Below are positions 11,384 to 21,189 of a stretch of DNA of 64,000 nucleotides, piece by piece. This DNA comes from Megamerina dolium (taxonomy: Eukaryota; Arthropoda; Insecta; Diptera; Megamerinidae), in NCBI GenBank assembly GCA_963854835.1, contig OY978525.1, positions 120,277,240 to 120,341,239 of the forward strand, written 5' to 3'. The translations under genes were made by a program, and so were the position numbers. The notes below the pieces were generated by a model that saw only the letters and a list, made by a program, of their open reading frames with translations, ran no database searches and was not told the origin of the DNA. How positions within the stretch are numbered: position 1 is the stretch's first letter; every line of letters begins with the position of its first letter.

Positions 11384-13032
11384 CAGTGGCTCCCAGCTTA
11401 TTTCGTACAGTGACAGTTTAAAAATTGCTGCAGTCGTAATTCCTAATATAGCAAAAATTTGAACAAAATATAAATGCCATTTTAGAAAGGAAGGTTTGTT
11501 TTTTATTTTCCAAAATTTACTTTTTCAAAATTTTAGTGTTTGACACTATAAAAAAATAAAATAAGAAAAAAATAGGAAAATTCATGTCACAGCTTATTTC
11601 GTACAGTCTCTTTAAGTTCAAACTAAAAACAAAGTAAGTTGATTTTAATATTTAGTTGACATCCCTTAGCGTTAATGACAGCCTGGAGTCTATTTGGCAT
11701 TGAATCCACCAATTTTTGAGTGATGTCTGGTGTGATTTTTTTCCATTCTTCCATCAGTACCTTCTTTAGGTCTTGCTTATTAGAAATCTTGTGTGTTCTT
11801 ATTTTATTGTCCAAAATAGACCAAAGATTTTCAATCACATTCATGTCAGGTGACTGTGGTGGTGGAGACATCAAGTGTGGGCAGTTCCAAATAAGCCAAG
11901 ATTGCACAATTCCAGATTTATGTTTTGGGTCATTATCTTGGTAGTACCGAAATTCTTCCCGCAAATCCAGTTTGTCTGCACTTTGAAGTAAATTGTTTTT
12001 CAGAATCTCGAGGTACTTCATTTTGTCCATTGTCCCCTCAATAAAAACCAATTCACCTACTCCGGCTGCTGACATACAGGCCCAAACCATCACGCTACCG
12101 CCACCATGCTTCACTGTGGGCTTAAGGTTCTCCTTGTTTAGCTCGGTATTCGCTTTACGCCAAACATATGACATTCCGTCCGAACCAAAAATATTAAACT
12201 TAGACTCATCCGCGAAAATAACGGTATTCCAGAACGCAGGAGTCTTAATAATATGCTCTTTGGCGGAGTCAAGTCGGCGTTGTATATTCATTTTTGAAAT
12301 GAATGGTTTCTTTCGGGCTACTCGACCGTTCAAGTCATGATTGCGCAGCACACGTCGGACAGTTTCAGCACTGGATGATTTCCTATTTCACGCTGAACCT
12401 CTGCAGCCAACTTCGGAGCGGATAACTTTGGATTTTTCTTAATTTTTCGTACAATATAACGCTCGTCTGATGCGTTGAAAATCTTATTAGGTGCTTCTCT
12501 GCCCTTGTTCTCCAACCGATTTTCGCGAACGAAGCGTTGAATGATGTATTGGACAGTTGAGGCACTTAAATTTGTCATTTCAGCAATTTTTCGCACACTC
12601 TGACCTTTCCTAAAATGGTTAATTACCAGTTTACGCTGTTCCATCGTTGTACGACGCCCATAACGCTAAATGTTTAATTTACAGCACTTTAACTATTTAA
12701 AATAATAATAATAAAAATTGTTATAATAGTTAAAAAGGTCCAAAAACTCATACAATTCAAAAAAACTTTGTAACTGCGCGGCAGAATGAAACTTACTTAC
12801 ATTGAAGTTTGTGTACGAAATAAGATGTGAGCTGAAAATCAGCTGATCAATAGTTTTTCTCTCTTGCATGACAAAAAGAACAATTTTTGGGGTTCCCCGT
12901 TTTCTTATTAGGTTTACTAAACACATACACAGACATCTACATTCAAAACTTATCGATAAGTTTTTTAGTTTCGATGTTACAGCCATTTACATAAAAATAT
13001 ATACACTGTACGAAATAAGCTGTGAGCCACTG
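11384..13032 (-). mobile_element. near-complete Tc1-like transposon with IR/DR ends
   Basis: The 29-bp terminal inverted repeats (11384-11412 and 13004-13032) begin CAGTGGCTC and differ at one position. Both ends are bordered by TA (11382-11383, 13033-13034), the Tc1 target duplication. Each end has a second internal copy of the core CAGCTTATTTCGTAC: 11588-11607 on the left and 12813-12832 on the right. This is the two-repeat IR/DR arrangement of elements such as Sleeping Beauty and Minos/Bari relatives. The transposase occupies 12644-11623 on the reverse strand. Length is 1649 bp, the normal Tc1 size. Confidence 0.93.
11623..12644 (-). pseudogene. Tc1-type DD34E transposase with one frameshift
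   Basis: Two overlapping frames (12644-12330 and 12351-11623) together give about 340 residues, the standard Tc1 transposase length. The N-terminal half has a paired-like helix-turn-helix (about residues 9-38, GQSVRKIAEMTNLSASTVQYI). The catalytic half has the first aspartate in FADESKFN, the block HGGGSVMVWACMS, the second in YQDNDPKH and the glutamate in NVIENLW. There are 34 residues between the second and third, i.e. DD34E. The frames join around 12376-12386 where one base appears to be missing from an A run; downstream the frame resumes SSSAETVRRVLRNHD. Apart from this shift no inactivating change is seen, so the copy is young or the shift is an assembly or sequencing error. Confidence 0.9.
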
Positions 13033-13034
13033 TA

Positions 13035-13849
13035 CATACATACATACGCACATACATACATACATTCATATCTACTTACTTATATTTAATTCCAAATTGT
13101 TAATAATGTCGTGCTTACTATTGTTGTTGCGCATTATGTTACTTACATACATACCGTGATGGCAAAAAAAAATTTGGACATATTTTTTATTTACCATTTT
13201 CCAAATCGTAAACATTTTCAATTCATATGAAAAAAAAAAACAATTTAACAAAAATACTATACTTTAACTTAAAAACATAAACAAAAATATTAATTTTTCG
13301 AAAAAGTAAAAAATGAAAAACTCAAAAAAATAAAATTGTTCTCAAAAATAGAAAATAAATACTTGAATGTCAAATGTAATCGGAAATTAGGAAATTTGAA
13401 AATCCGTTCGAAAACTTTCACTTCATATAAAAATCCATTGTCTCGCAAATGTTAATGAAAAGCATGGGGGACCAGTGTAATTACACGTTGTTTGAAAAGG
13501 CCCCCACGCTTTTCCTTTAAAATGTTTAGTGTTCCCGAAAAAAAAATCACCAAAAATTGCATTTTTAGCCGATCTTGGTAATGTTAGACTTAAAGTGTTT
13601 CCAATTAAAAAAGGCTAGTTTAAAAAATAAATAAAATATTCCTGATTTTTACTACTTTTTATAAAAAAAATCATTTTCGAAATTTTGTTCAAAATCGCAA
13701 AAATTCTACAAAATTTCGATTTTGACCAGCCATAACTCTGTGAGTTTTAGATCAATCACTGCACTGATGTAGCTCGTTAAAAGCGTACATCAACTGTCTT
13801 TCGAACGAGGTACGGCTTGTGTTGATCGCATTTAACAGTTTAGCAAAAA
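13035..13849. other. gene-free AT-rich stretch
   Basis: No coding pattern is visible. Poly(A)-rich segments dominate 13150-13350. The block around 13440-13510 holds GCATGGGGGACC and, nearby, GGCCCCCACGC, a weak inverted pair. Confidence 0.4.
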
Positions 13850-13975
13850 AAAAATGTTGAATGAAGTGATATTCAAAAAAACACAAAATTACCGTTATCT
13901 CAAAAATCTGATTTTTAAAATGGTGTTTTGAGCTCAGGTGGTCAATACTAACTATCCTCTATCCTGAATGTCTTG
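13850..13975 (+). repeat. interspersed repeat, partner of 21060-21185
   Basis: About 120 bp shared, in inverted orientation, with 21060-21185: the blocks GAAGTGATATTCAAAAAA, AAATTACCGT.ATCTCAAAAA, TTTTGAGCTCAGG and GGTCAATACTAACTATCC occur in the same order. No coding capacity. Similarity may begin further left. Confidence 0.6.
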
Positions 13976-13984
13976 ATATTTTTT

Positions 13985-14292
13985 GGTCGTAAAGTAGTGT
14001 AATCAAATACAAAATCATTCGAATAATTAATTCGAATTAAACTAAAATTCAAATTATTCAAAATATTTATAATATTTTTTACAATACAAGAAAAAAAAAA
14101 AGCAGCGAATATGAGTGTGCATTCAAAACATTTATTTCAAAAGAAAATATCAAAAACAAAATAAAGCTACAAATTAAAAATTGTTTTTATTAATCAAAAT
14201 ACTGATTAATCAAATTATTTGTAGTTTGATTAACTAAAATTTCGCCTATTAATCAGATTTTTCGGCTAAACGATTAAACATACAGCCCTAAC
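13985..14292 (+). repeat. AT-rich GATTAATC repeat
   Basis: Aligns with 52600-52915: both contain ATTCAAAATATTTATAATAT, then a diverged middle, then clustered GATTAATCAAA words, and end with CTAAACGATTAAACA and CAGCC. It is non-coding. Confidence 0.6.
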
Positions 14293-14454
14293 TAGGACAT
14301 TGAGTCGAAAGTATTCGTAACTTCCATAGTACTTTAGGAGGTTTGAGCTTACAAATTTATATCGAAGCTTACGAAAATTAGTAAGGATCATATTTTCGGG
14401 TCGACATTTATATTCCAAGCTCTACTACACCAAGGGGCCAACATAAAAAGATCT

Positions 14455-14640
14455 TGTTGTTGATGTTGTTGGTGTAACAGCAAGTCGAATACGGAAATGC
14501 TTAGCACGAGAACAATACAAATCATTTCCAAGCAAGTATTCGTTTTGTTCCCATACAAAGCATTTCCGTATTCAACTGAGTTGAATGGACCTTGGTCGAC
14601 CACTTGGCCGAATGCTTCCGGGACTTCATCCAATCCTGTA
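14455..14640 (-). repeat. (CAA)n-tailed short repeat, inverted copy
   Basis: The reverse strand carries the family order CCCGGAAGCATTCGGCC, GGTCGACCAAGGTCCATTCA, and the ACGGAAATGCTTTG hairpin region, ending in CAA-type repeats. An extra partial duplication of the ACGGAAATGCTT arm is present near 14490-14530. Confidence 0.65.
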
Positions 14641-14689
14641 GGTAGCACGATTACACAGGTAGTAGTTAAAATTTATATTTCGAAAAGTA

Positions 14690-14985
14690 GTATGTCTGTA
14701 GTTGTAATCCTCGGTTCGGACCTCGGAAGTGATCCAAGAGTCCGGAGTCTGTTCCGGGGCGGAGACCCGATTGCAGTGAGAACTGAGCCCGCACAACATC
14801 CGTCATCTTTTCGCCTGCCCCGGAAGGCCTACCAGTTTGGCCCCCTCTGCACTGTGGACGCACCCCATGGAGGCTGCCGTCTTCCTGAAGCTGGTTGAAC
14901 TGAGAACAACAACACCTTAACTGAACATGAATTTTCGTGATTTCGAAATCGTTGTCTGTTACAACAACAACAACAACAACAAAAT
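14690..14985 (+). mobile_element. LINE 3' end with (CAA)n tail
   Basis: A frame reading RPTSLAPSALWTHPMEAAVF-type residues (here ending APHGGCRLPEAG after a shift) matches the C-terminus of jockey-like LINE proteins. The copy at 46300-46600 has the same segment in frame. It is followed by CTGGTTGAACTGAGAACAAC and, after 60 bp, GTCTGTTACAACAACAAC. It is severely 5' truncated, as is usual for LINEs. Confidence 0.65.
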
Positions 14986-15360
14986 TTATATTTGATTTAT
15001 AAGAAGATGTTTAATAGGGATTTGACCATATATTTTATTAATAAAAAAAAAAAATGCTTGAATTTAGATGATATTTCTCAGCCAAGGTAATTTTCGATTT
15101 TTCTGTAATTTCTTTGGTTTTATGAATATTCACCATAGAAGATCAAAAAATGATGACATTGCATTTAAAAATTTATATTCACTCGACAATAAGGAGATGT
15201 GTAATTGTAATTTGACGATATATTATATTAATTAAAAAAAAAAATACTTGAATTTAGATAATATTTCTTAGCCAAGGTAATTTCGATTTTTCTGTAATTT
15301 CTATTTTTTGTTGAAACATTCACCATACAAGATTCAAAAATGATGAAATTGCATATTTGC
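14983..15360 (+). repeat. tandem duplication, unit about 185-190 bp
   Basis: Two consecutive copies (about 14983-15165 and 15166-15360) share TTGAATTTAGATGATATTTC, AGCCAAGGTAATTTTCGATT, TTTCTGTAATTTCT and ATTCACCATA.AAGAT in the same order. It is non-coding. Confidence 0.75.
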
Positions 15361-16895
15361 AAACAACAAGTATAATATATGAGTAGAAAAACTAACGAAG
15401 AGACCACCAAAATTTTGCAGATTACACAAAAATGTTTTCTAATTTCAAATACGAGTTTTTAAGTACCTGAATATAGAATATTTTACTGTGAAATTATCTA
15501 TAATTTTTATATTTTTTTATTATTTATTTATTTTTAATTTTTAATTTTTTTTTTTAATCGAAACTAATTCAATTAATAAAACAAGATATGATTAAACCAT
15601 TTTTTCAGTGGTATTTCAAAGCAAATCTTCCATGTTCTTATTTTTTTAGCCGACACGGTGTAAAGTGTCAAGTGATTTCAAAGCTTTTTGCTAATTGTAT
15701 GTATTTTCGTCATTATTTGTCATGACAATACATAAATTTTGTTTTTCTTATGTAAAAGTAAATACATACTAGATATATGTACGTGTTACATACATACGAG
15801 TATATTCAATACTGTTCACATATGTATGTATATATAAGTAGTAAGTCTCTTGACTGGTGTTACAAATGATTGATGGCAAAAAAAAAAAAAAAAAGAAAAA
15901 AAAACATCAAAATTATATTTATAGCATAAGACATACAATTTTCATACATACGATATGTATACGATATGTACATTCGTACCTATAATCAATCGTGAATATA
16001 CAGGTACTTATATTATATATGTATATGCGCATGCGCAACAACAAACGATCTATCTTAGCAAACAGCCTTATGAGTGTGTACAGCCCAACCCATTTATTGC
16101 AAAAGCTTTCTTTTCCATACCACAAAGATGTCAAGGGAATGAAGAGAAAAACAAGAAAAATGAATTTACAATAAATAAATAATGGATTTGATTTTATTGT
16201 TGCTTTCAAAGTTTTTTGCATACAATTACCAACTGTACCACATATACGAGTATATGGTGTCAAAAAGAGTACCTACGTACTACTTGTTTGTATCTTCAAC
16301 TTCTAGAATTCAAGTAGTTGATCGTTTTAAAAGATTTATGAATCATTCACATTTTTCATCGTGAATAAAAACTTTCAGTGAATAAAAATAAAATATCATG
16401 GTAATTATTGGCGCAAAAATTTGCATTTTCTACATTCCGATTCGAATTTCATTCAACACCGAGAACAGAAGAGAGAAATGTGGCCATGGCTGTTATGTAT
16501 TATGTACTAATGACAAATATTTATGCTATTAACGGCTGAAATTTTCTTCTTTTAGAATACATGTGTTCAATTAGCGCTTCTGATTCATTTTATACTCATT
16601 GTCAGGTTATCAGAATTCTTAAAATATAGTCTTTTCAGCTTTAGAGACACCATGGTTACAAATACTTCAGTGCTGACTGGGGAACTGCTAAATTTTGCTA
16701 ATTGATCAGAATTGTGGATGGAACATGGATCTATCACGTTACAATTGATACGGTAAAAAATACTGTCGAAACAGTGTATTCCATTTGGGAATCGAATTGA
16801 TATAAATTGCCATGATTCTAATTAGTGACTCCATTAATTCTACAGAGTAAATACAGAGTGGTACATATACAAGATTTTTTTTTTTTAATATTGTT
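15361..16895. other. gene-free AT-rich stretch
   Basis: No gene or recognisable repeat. It contains A and T homopolymers (for example 15880-15903) and many CATACATA/TATGTA words. The open frames at 15919-16364 show no domain or codon signal. Confidence 0.45.
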
Positions 16896-16979
16896 AATAG
16901 ACCTTGACTTCATTTACGTTGCTACTTCCCAGTCAACCCAGTCAATCTAGTTTTTTGAAGAACTTGGTGACGGTTTTTG

Positions 16980-17425
16980 GCTCGAAATTTGCCTTAAAGG
17001 CATGAATCTTTAATGGATTGTTCGCAAATCATCGGTCCTCATCGGTAACGGCATCAAATCGCAGCTCCGTAGTGGCCAAATAACATCGCCAAAGTGGTTG
17101 ATAACACGATTATAGAACATGGAACGCAAAAGATCGATTATGGCATGCTGCACCTTCTTGCTGATACCAAAAGAGCGTCCAAGTCCATATCTTCAATTCC
17201 ATATGTAGACTCTGTAGCGCTCAACGTTGAACGAAATTGTAATCCGCAGCATCTTCAAAGAAAAATGGGCCACCGTTTCAAAATCTGCACCAAACTGTCA
17301 CTGGCTTCTCGATGATGATCATGTGCGGGTTTTCCGGTCCACATGTGCGGCAGTTTTCTTGTTAACAAAATCGCCGAGATGAAAATGTGCTTCGTCAGAA
17401 AATATGAAAGGAACCTCTTTTTAAT
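16980..17425 (-). pseudogene. decayed IS630/mariner-type transposase (DDE half)
   Basis: Reading the reverse strand in shifting frames gives FSDEAHFHLGDFVNKK (first catalytic aspartate), a degenerate SFNVERYR block and WPLRSCDL (just before the expected third aspartate), the same order as in the DD41D copies at 3941 and 27049. Stops and frameshifts are frequent. The right-hand continuation is interrupted by the SINE that starts at 17449. Confidence 0.6.
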
Positions 17426-17448
17426 AAACGCATTGTTTGGGCTACATG

Positions 17449-17682
17449 TGGTGTCATAGCTCAGTGGTTAGTGCGTTGGCCTTCTGATCACAAACAATCT
17501 AATATCGAAAAGAGTTTTCTTTCGAACGGTACCCAAATGTCGACAAGCAAGTGAAAATTCTTGAGGCAGTAACAATTTGCCATGGAAAAGCTTCTAAAAG
17601 TAATCTGTCACAAAGCTCAGAAAGATTGATGTCACAAGAGTTTTGCCATTCGGAACCGGCTAAAATAAGTAGATCTCTTCTA
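17449..17682 (+). mobile_element. SINE copy D, B box deleted
   Basis: The A-box half (ATAGCTCAGTGGTTAGTGCG and CCTTCTGATC) is followed directly by CTAATATCGAAAAGAG, so the B-box segment is deleted. The rest follows the family body: TTTCGAACGGTACCCA, ACAATTTGCCATGGAAAAGC, ACAAAGCTCAG and GGAACCGGCTAA. It lies between two transposase relics and probably inserted into one of them. Confidence 0.75.
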
Positions 17683-17739
17683 ATACATACATACATTAAA
17701 AAACATACTTGATTCGATGCAAGAAGATTTATTTACATC

Positions 17740-18230
17740 ACTTTATACGTGATAGTTCGCGCTAGTACTCGTCCTGAGCTCGAATGGCGTAATGTAGTCG
17801 TTTCTTGGCATTTATCATCAAATTCACCAGTTTTTGGGCAGATGTTGGATTTAAGTTCGTCTGGGGTCCTTAGCTTGTTGAGGTAAACTTTTGACTTCAA
17901 GCTTTTTTTTTACATCATTTTGTGAGTGGTGCTCCGCGAAAGTGGTCGTCCTGAGTTCGAATGGCGTATTGTGCTCGTTTCTTGGCATTTATCATCAAAT
18001 TGGCCAGTTTTTGGTCCGATATTGGTTTTAAATTCGTCTGGGGTCTTTAGATTGTTGAGATAAACCTTCAACTTCAAGTATCCCCGCAGAAACAAGTTTG
18101 GTGGAGTCAATTCGGGTGAATGAAGAGACCAATTAAAATAACTATTTTTTGTGGTTCGAGCTGTGCTTGGTAGTTGAAACCTTGTTGTTGAAACCATACC
18201 ATTTTCACGGGCTACCGACATAAAAAAAAT
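17740..18230 (-). pseudogene. transposase C-terminus in two tandem copies
   Basis: The reverse strand at 18221-17910 reads HSPELTPPNLFLRGYLKLKV and YLNNLKTPDEFKTNI, the C-terminal region of an IS630-type transposase (family pattern SPDLTPLDYFLWGYLKSKVY), with the third catalytic residue changed. The part ending in LNNLKTPDE and the following 100 bp is repeated at about 17745-17905 and 17925-18075, with matching blocks CGAATGGCGTA, CGTTTCTTGGCATTTATC and TTCGTCTGGGGTC. The result is a tandem duplication of about 175 bp inside a dead transposase. Confidence 0.65.
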
Positions 18231-18875
18231 TGATTATCATATCTTGAAGTCTCAATACTGGCATTTATGGACTCCCCTCGGATTAAGTATATTTGGACGA
18301 ATTTAAATTTAATTTAGTTTTCTGTAATAGAAAATTTCTATTTTACATCTTTTTTACAATATTATTTTTTTTTCCCACAAAACAAATGACGTTCAAATTC
18401 CATATAAGCTGATGCTATAGAGTAGTCATTCATTTTGGCAATGTATTTTGAAGTAATCTCTGTCAATTATATCTCATTGATTTTTTAGGTCAGTGAAAAA
18501 CATTTAAGATACGTACGTTTACACATAAAAACCATTTCGTATTTTGTGTGTGTGTGTATGTTAGTGTAAAATCTCATATGAAGAGTTCAAGAAAATAATA
18601 GTAAATAAGCATAATGAAATACCAAGGAAACGACAACATAAACAAAATTGGGAACTTTGTAATTACAAGTGAAAGGGTTTGGCATATGCAATTGAGGACA
18701 GATCGCATCACTTCAATACGAATGGCAACAATATGTAAAATCGTGATCGCATATACACACCGTTGCCTATAAATATGTATATAAGTATACTCGTATAGAT
18801 TTCATGTATACATATGGGCATTTCGCAGAAAAACCTCAACAAAAGTGTTTATTTTTACCTAGAATAAAATAGCCA
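18231..18875. other. gene-free stretch
   Basis: Nothing is recognised apart from a short (TG)n run near 18546-18558 and general AT richness. Confidence 0.4.
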
Positions 18876-19490
18876 CAGCCGCAATGTGGGCACAGATCTG
18901 GAATCTTGTTGTTAAGCCTCTGCATATAGCAGTTAAGCTTTTTGCTCCATCTTGATCCCAATTGGGAATGCGGCGTTCTGGCACACCTAGGGAGGCTCAG
19001 TTCGATGGCGGCAATGGACGAGGGGCGACCATTGAGAAGAATGTTATTGGCGTTTTTTTCGATGGCAGACGCAACAGCATCTTGGGGTTAACTGTTTAGT
19101 AGTCAAGGCCCGTGATGTGTTGGTTGATGTGTTTATCATATGATCTCGTCGTTTTCCTGATATTACGTGCAGACACCTCGCTTGTCACCGGACCATGATT
19201 GGGATGATTTGCCAGATGGCATGATAGCAGGAACCGCTTTCTTAGGGATTCATTGTGTTCCTTAGCTTGAAGCATATGAGTCTCTTGGTGGAGATGATCT
19301 ACATGCGCCATCTTATGACAGCCTGTGATGATTCGCAGCGCGGAGTCCTGTCTTGTCTGAAGTGTTCGCCACTGAGTATTCCCGATTGGCGCCGTTCACA
19401 CAGGGGAAGCGTAGTTCAACACTGATCTTCCAATCGCTTTATTCGTGACAAGAAGCGTCTCCTTATCCGTACCTGATAGAACCTTCAGCA
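18876..19490 (-). pseudogene. jockey-type LINE, C-terminal ORF2 fragment
   Basis: On the reverse strand the frames read RSVLNYASPV, WRTLQTRQDSALRIITGC, HKMAHVDHLHQETHML, KRFLLSCHLANHPNHGPV and then LPRCARTPHSQLGSRWSKKL and IPDLCPHCG. This is the order seen after the reverse transcriptase domain of jockey-like non-LTR retrotransposons, ending in the cysteine/histidine segment. There are stops and a frameshift. The 3' end with the CAA tail is missing here but is present at 14690 and 46120. Confidence 0.75.
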
Positions 19491-19629
19491 CATAGTATAT
19501 GTGTGTAGATAATTAATTTTAATTTTATTCTTTCAAAGGGGTCAAAAGACCCCAAAAATCACAGACATTTTTTTGCCGGACAGTATCGCTTCTATTTTAT
19601 TTGTCACTCAAATATAGTAACCCATTTTA

Positions 19630-20150
19630 GGAGTCTTCTTTTTTTCTCTGGCCATTACAAGCGAAAATCGAAAATAGCGCAGCCGCTAAATTTTAATGCG
19701 AATTACTATGTAGATTGTTGTCGTGTTTGTTGTAACAGTATTTTTCGCTTAGTTGGCAATCCTCAACCCGGAGCGACCAGGTTATGTTCCGGGACGAAGA
19801 CCCGATTGTCGTGGAAGCACTATGTTGGTGTCGGCATACAGCTCATACAGCTCATGGTTGTATCTTATTCTATACTCCCACCAATGCAAATAGGTCCATA
19901 GGTCTTGAGTAAGACTTTTCTCTCGAAAACTCCGAGCATTCTTTCATCTGAGGGGGGAAATTGTCCAAGCTTCGGCACCATATGTAAGGACAGGCATGAT
20001 CAGGGACTTGTAGAGTGTGGTTTTCGTTTTTCGGGAGAGAACTCGACTTCTCAGTTGCTTAATGAGCCCAAAGTAGCACCTTCGCAATATCCCCAGGCTG
20101 ACGTCATTACTGGTGTTAATGCTGGTTCCAAGATAGACAAAGTCCCGAAA
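19630..20150 (-). pseudogene. LINE C-terminal fragment, same family as 48470-49049
   Basis: The blocks CAGCTCATGGTTGTA.CTTATTC, GACTTTTCTCTCGAAAACTC, TTGTCCA and ACTTGTAGAGTGT are shared with the better preserved copy at 48770-48970. The frame is broken. The left part (19630-19715) matches the family 3' end. Between about 19716 and 19840 a different repeat interrupts it. Confidence 0.7.
19716..19840 (-). repeat. third (CAA)n-tailed repeat, nested inside a LINE fragment
   Basis: The reverse strand carries CACGACAATCGGGTCTTCGT, CCCGGAACATAACC and GGATTGCCAACTAAGCG, then CTGTTACAACAAA. The same order is found on the + strand at 25015-25125. It separates two parts of a LINE that are contiguous at 48470-49049, so it inserted later. 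Confidence 0.65.
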
Positions 20151-21059
20151 TTAAAAAAAAAAATTCCATGCGTATAAAAGTCAAAAGTGCGCAACACACG
20201 AAATGCCCATATTTATGTATGTCTGTCCATATAATGATAGATATGTCTTTCGAATCTTCAGCATCAGCAGCATCATCGTCACGAGTAATAACAACACTCT
20301 CGACAGTTAAAGTTGAAAGAAATATGCGGCGGTTACATTAAAACATTGTGGGGACATGACTATGTTCACCTCTACATACAAGTTATAGAGAAAGCTCTCC
20401 AATGGCAGACACTTATTATGAAATGATGAAAGGATTTCTTGAAGATAAAAACCATCAGTAATGTATAGCAGTGGCTTATCTAATGCAATATAATTTTTAT
20501 ATAAGGAAAAATGTATATTCTAGGGGAGGGGAGGTTAAGACACATACTTGTAGGGTGCATTCTCTTCCTGGAAACGTTCATGGTAATGTAAAAATGTAAA
20601 TCCCATGGAAATCTATTTCTGCAATATTATATTTTTAATAAAAAAAAAAAACAACTACATAGAGTTTAGTTGACACTACAATAACATGTACTACAATGCC
20701 ATACTCGTAGATGGCATAATCAGCTTATTGGGAATAACTTCGTAAGTACATGTTTTGTGGTAGTGCAATGATGAATCATCTAATTTTAATTTTAATAATA
20801 AAGGTATATAAAAATATATTTTTATTATTTTCATTGTTCTCTACCCCACCAAAAATTTATTATGCCATCATCATTGCTTTAGTCTTCCATATGATGGAAG
20901 GTAGGTAGTTAATTGAAAACGTAAAAAATTGTTGCGTTTTAAATTCAAATGCAAATACAAATGAATGGAGTGACTAACTAAAATAATTTATATTCATTTT
21001 ATTGTACCTTCATAACACTACTACTTTACAATTAATTATTTTGACTAAAATACCAAGAA
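20151..21059. other. gene-free stretch with a weak hairpin
   Basis: No gene is visible. At about 20670-20772 an imperfect inverted pair is visible: CACTACAATAACATGTAC and, on the other side, GTACATGTTTTGTGGTAGTG. It may be a decayed MITE. Confidence 0.35.
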
Positions 21060-21185
21060 ATTCAAGTAGAGGGGATAGTTAGTATTGACCTCCTGAGCTC
21101 AAAACATATTAAAAAAAATTTTTATACGGTCAGGTTTTTGAGATGACGGTAATTTTGTCTTTTTTGAATATCACTTCAATCAAAA
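21060..21185 (-). repeat. interspersed repeat, partner of 13850-13975
   Basis: Inverted copy of the repeat at 13850-13975 (GGATAGTTAGTATTGACC, GAGCTCAAAACA, TTTTTGAATATCACTTCA). It abuts the mariner relic on its right. Confidence 0.6.
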
Positions 21186-21189
21186 AATT

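Noticed and set aside
11720..12340. Open frames of 74 and 115 codons on the + strand
   Set aside because: They are antisense shadows of the Tc1 transposase on the - strand.
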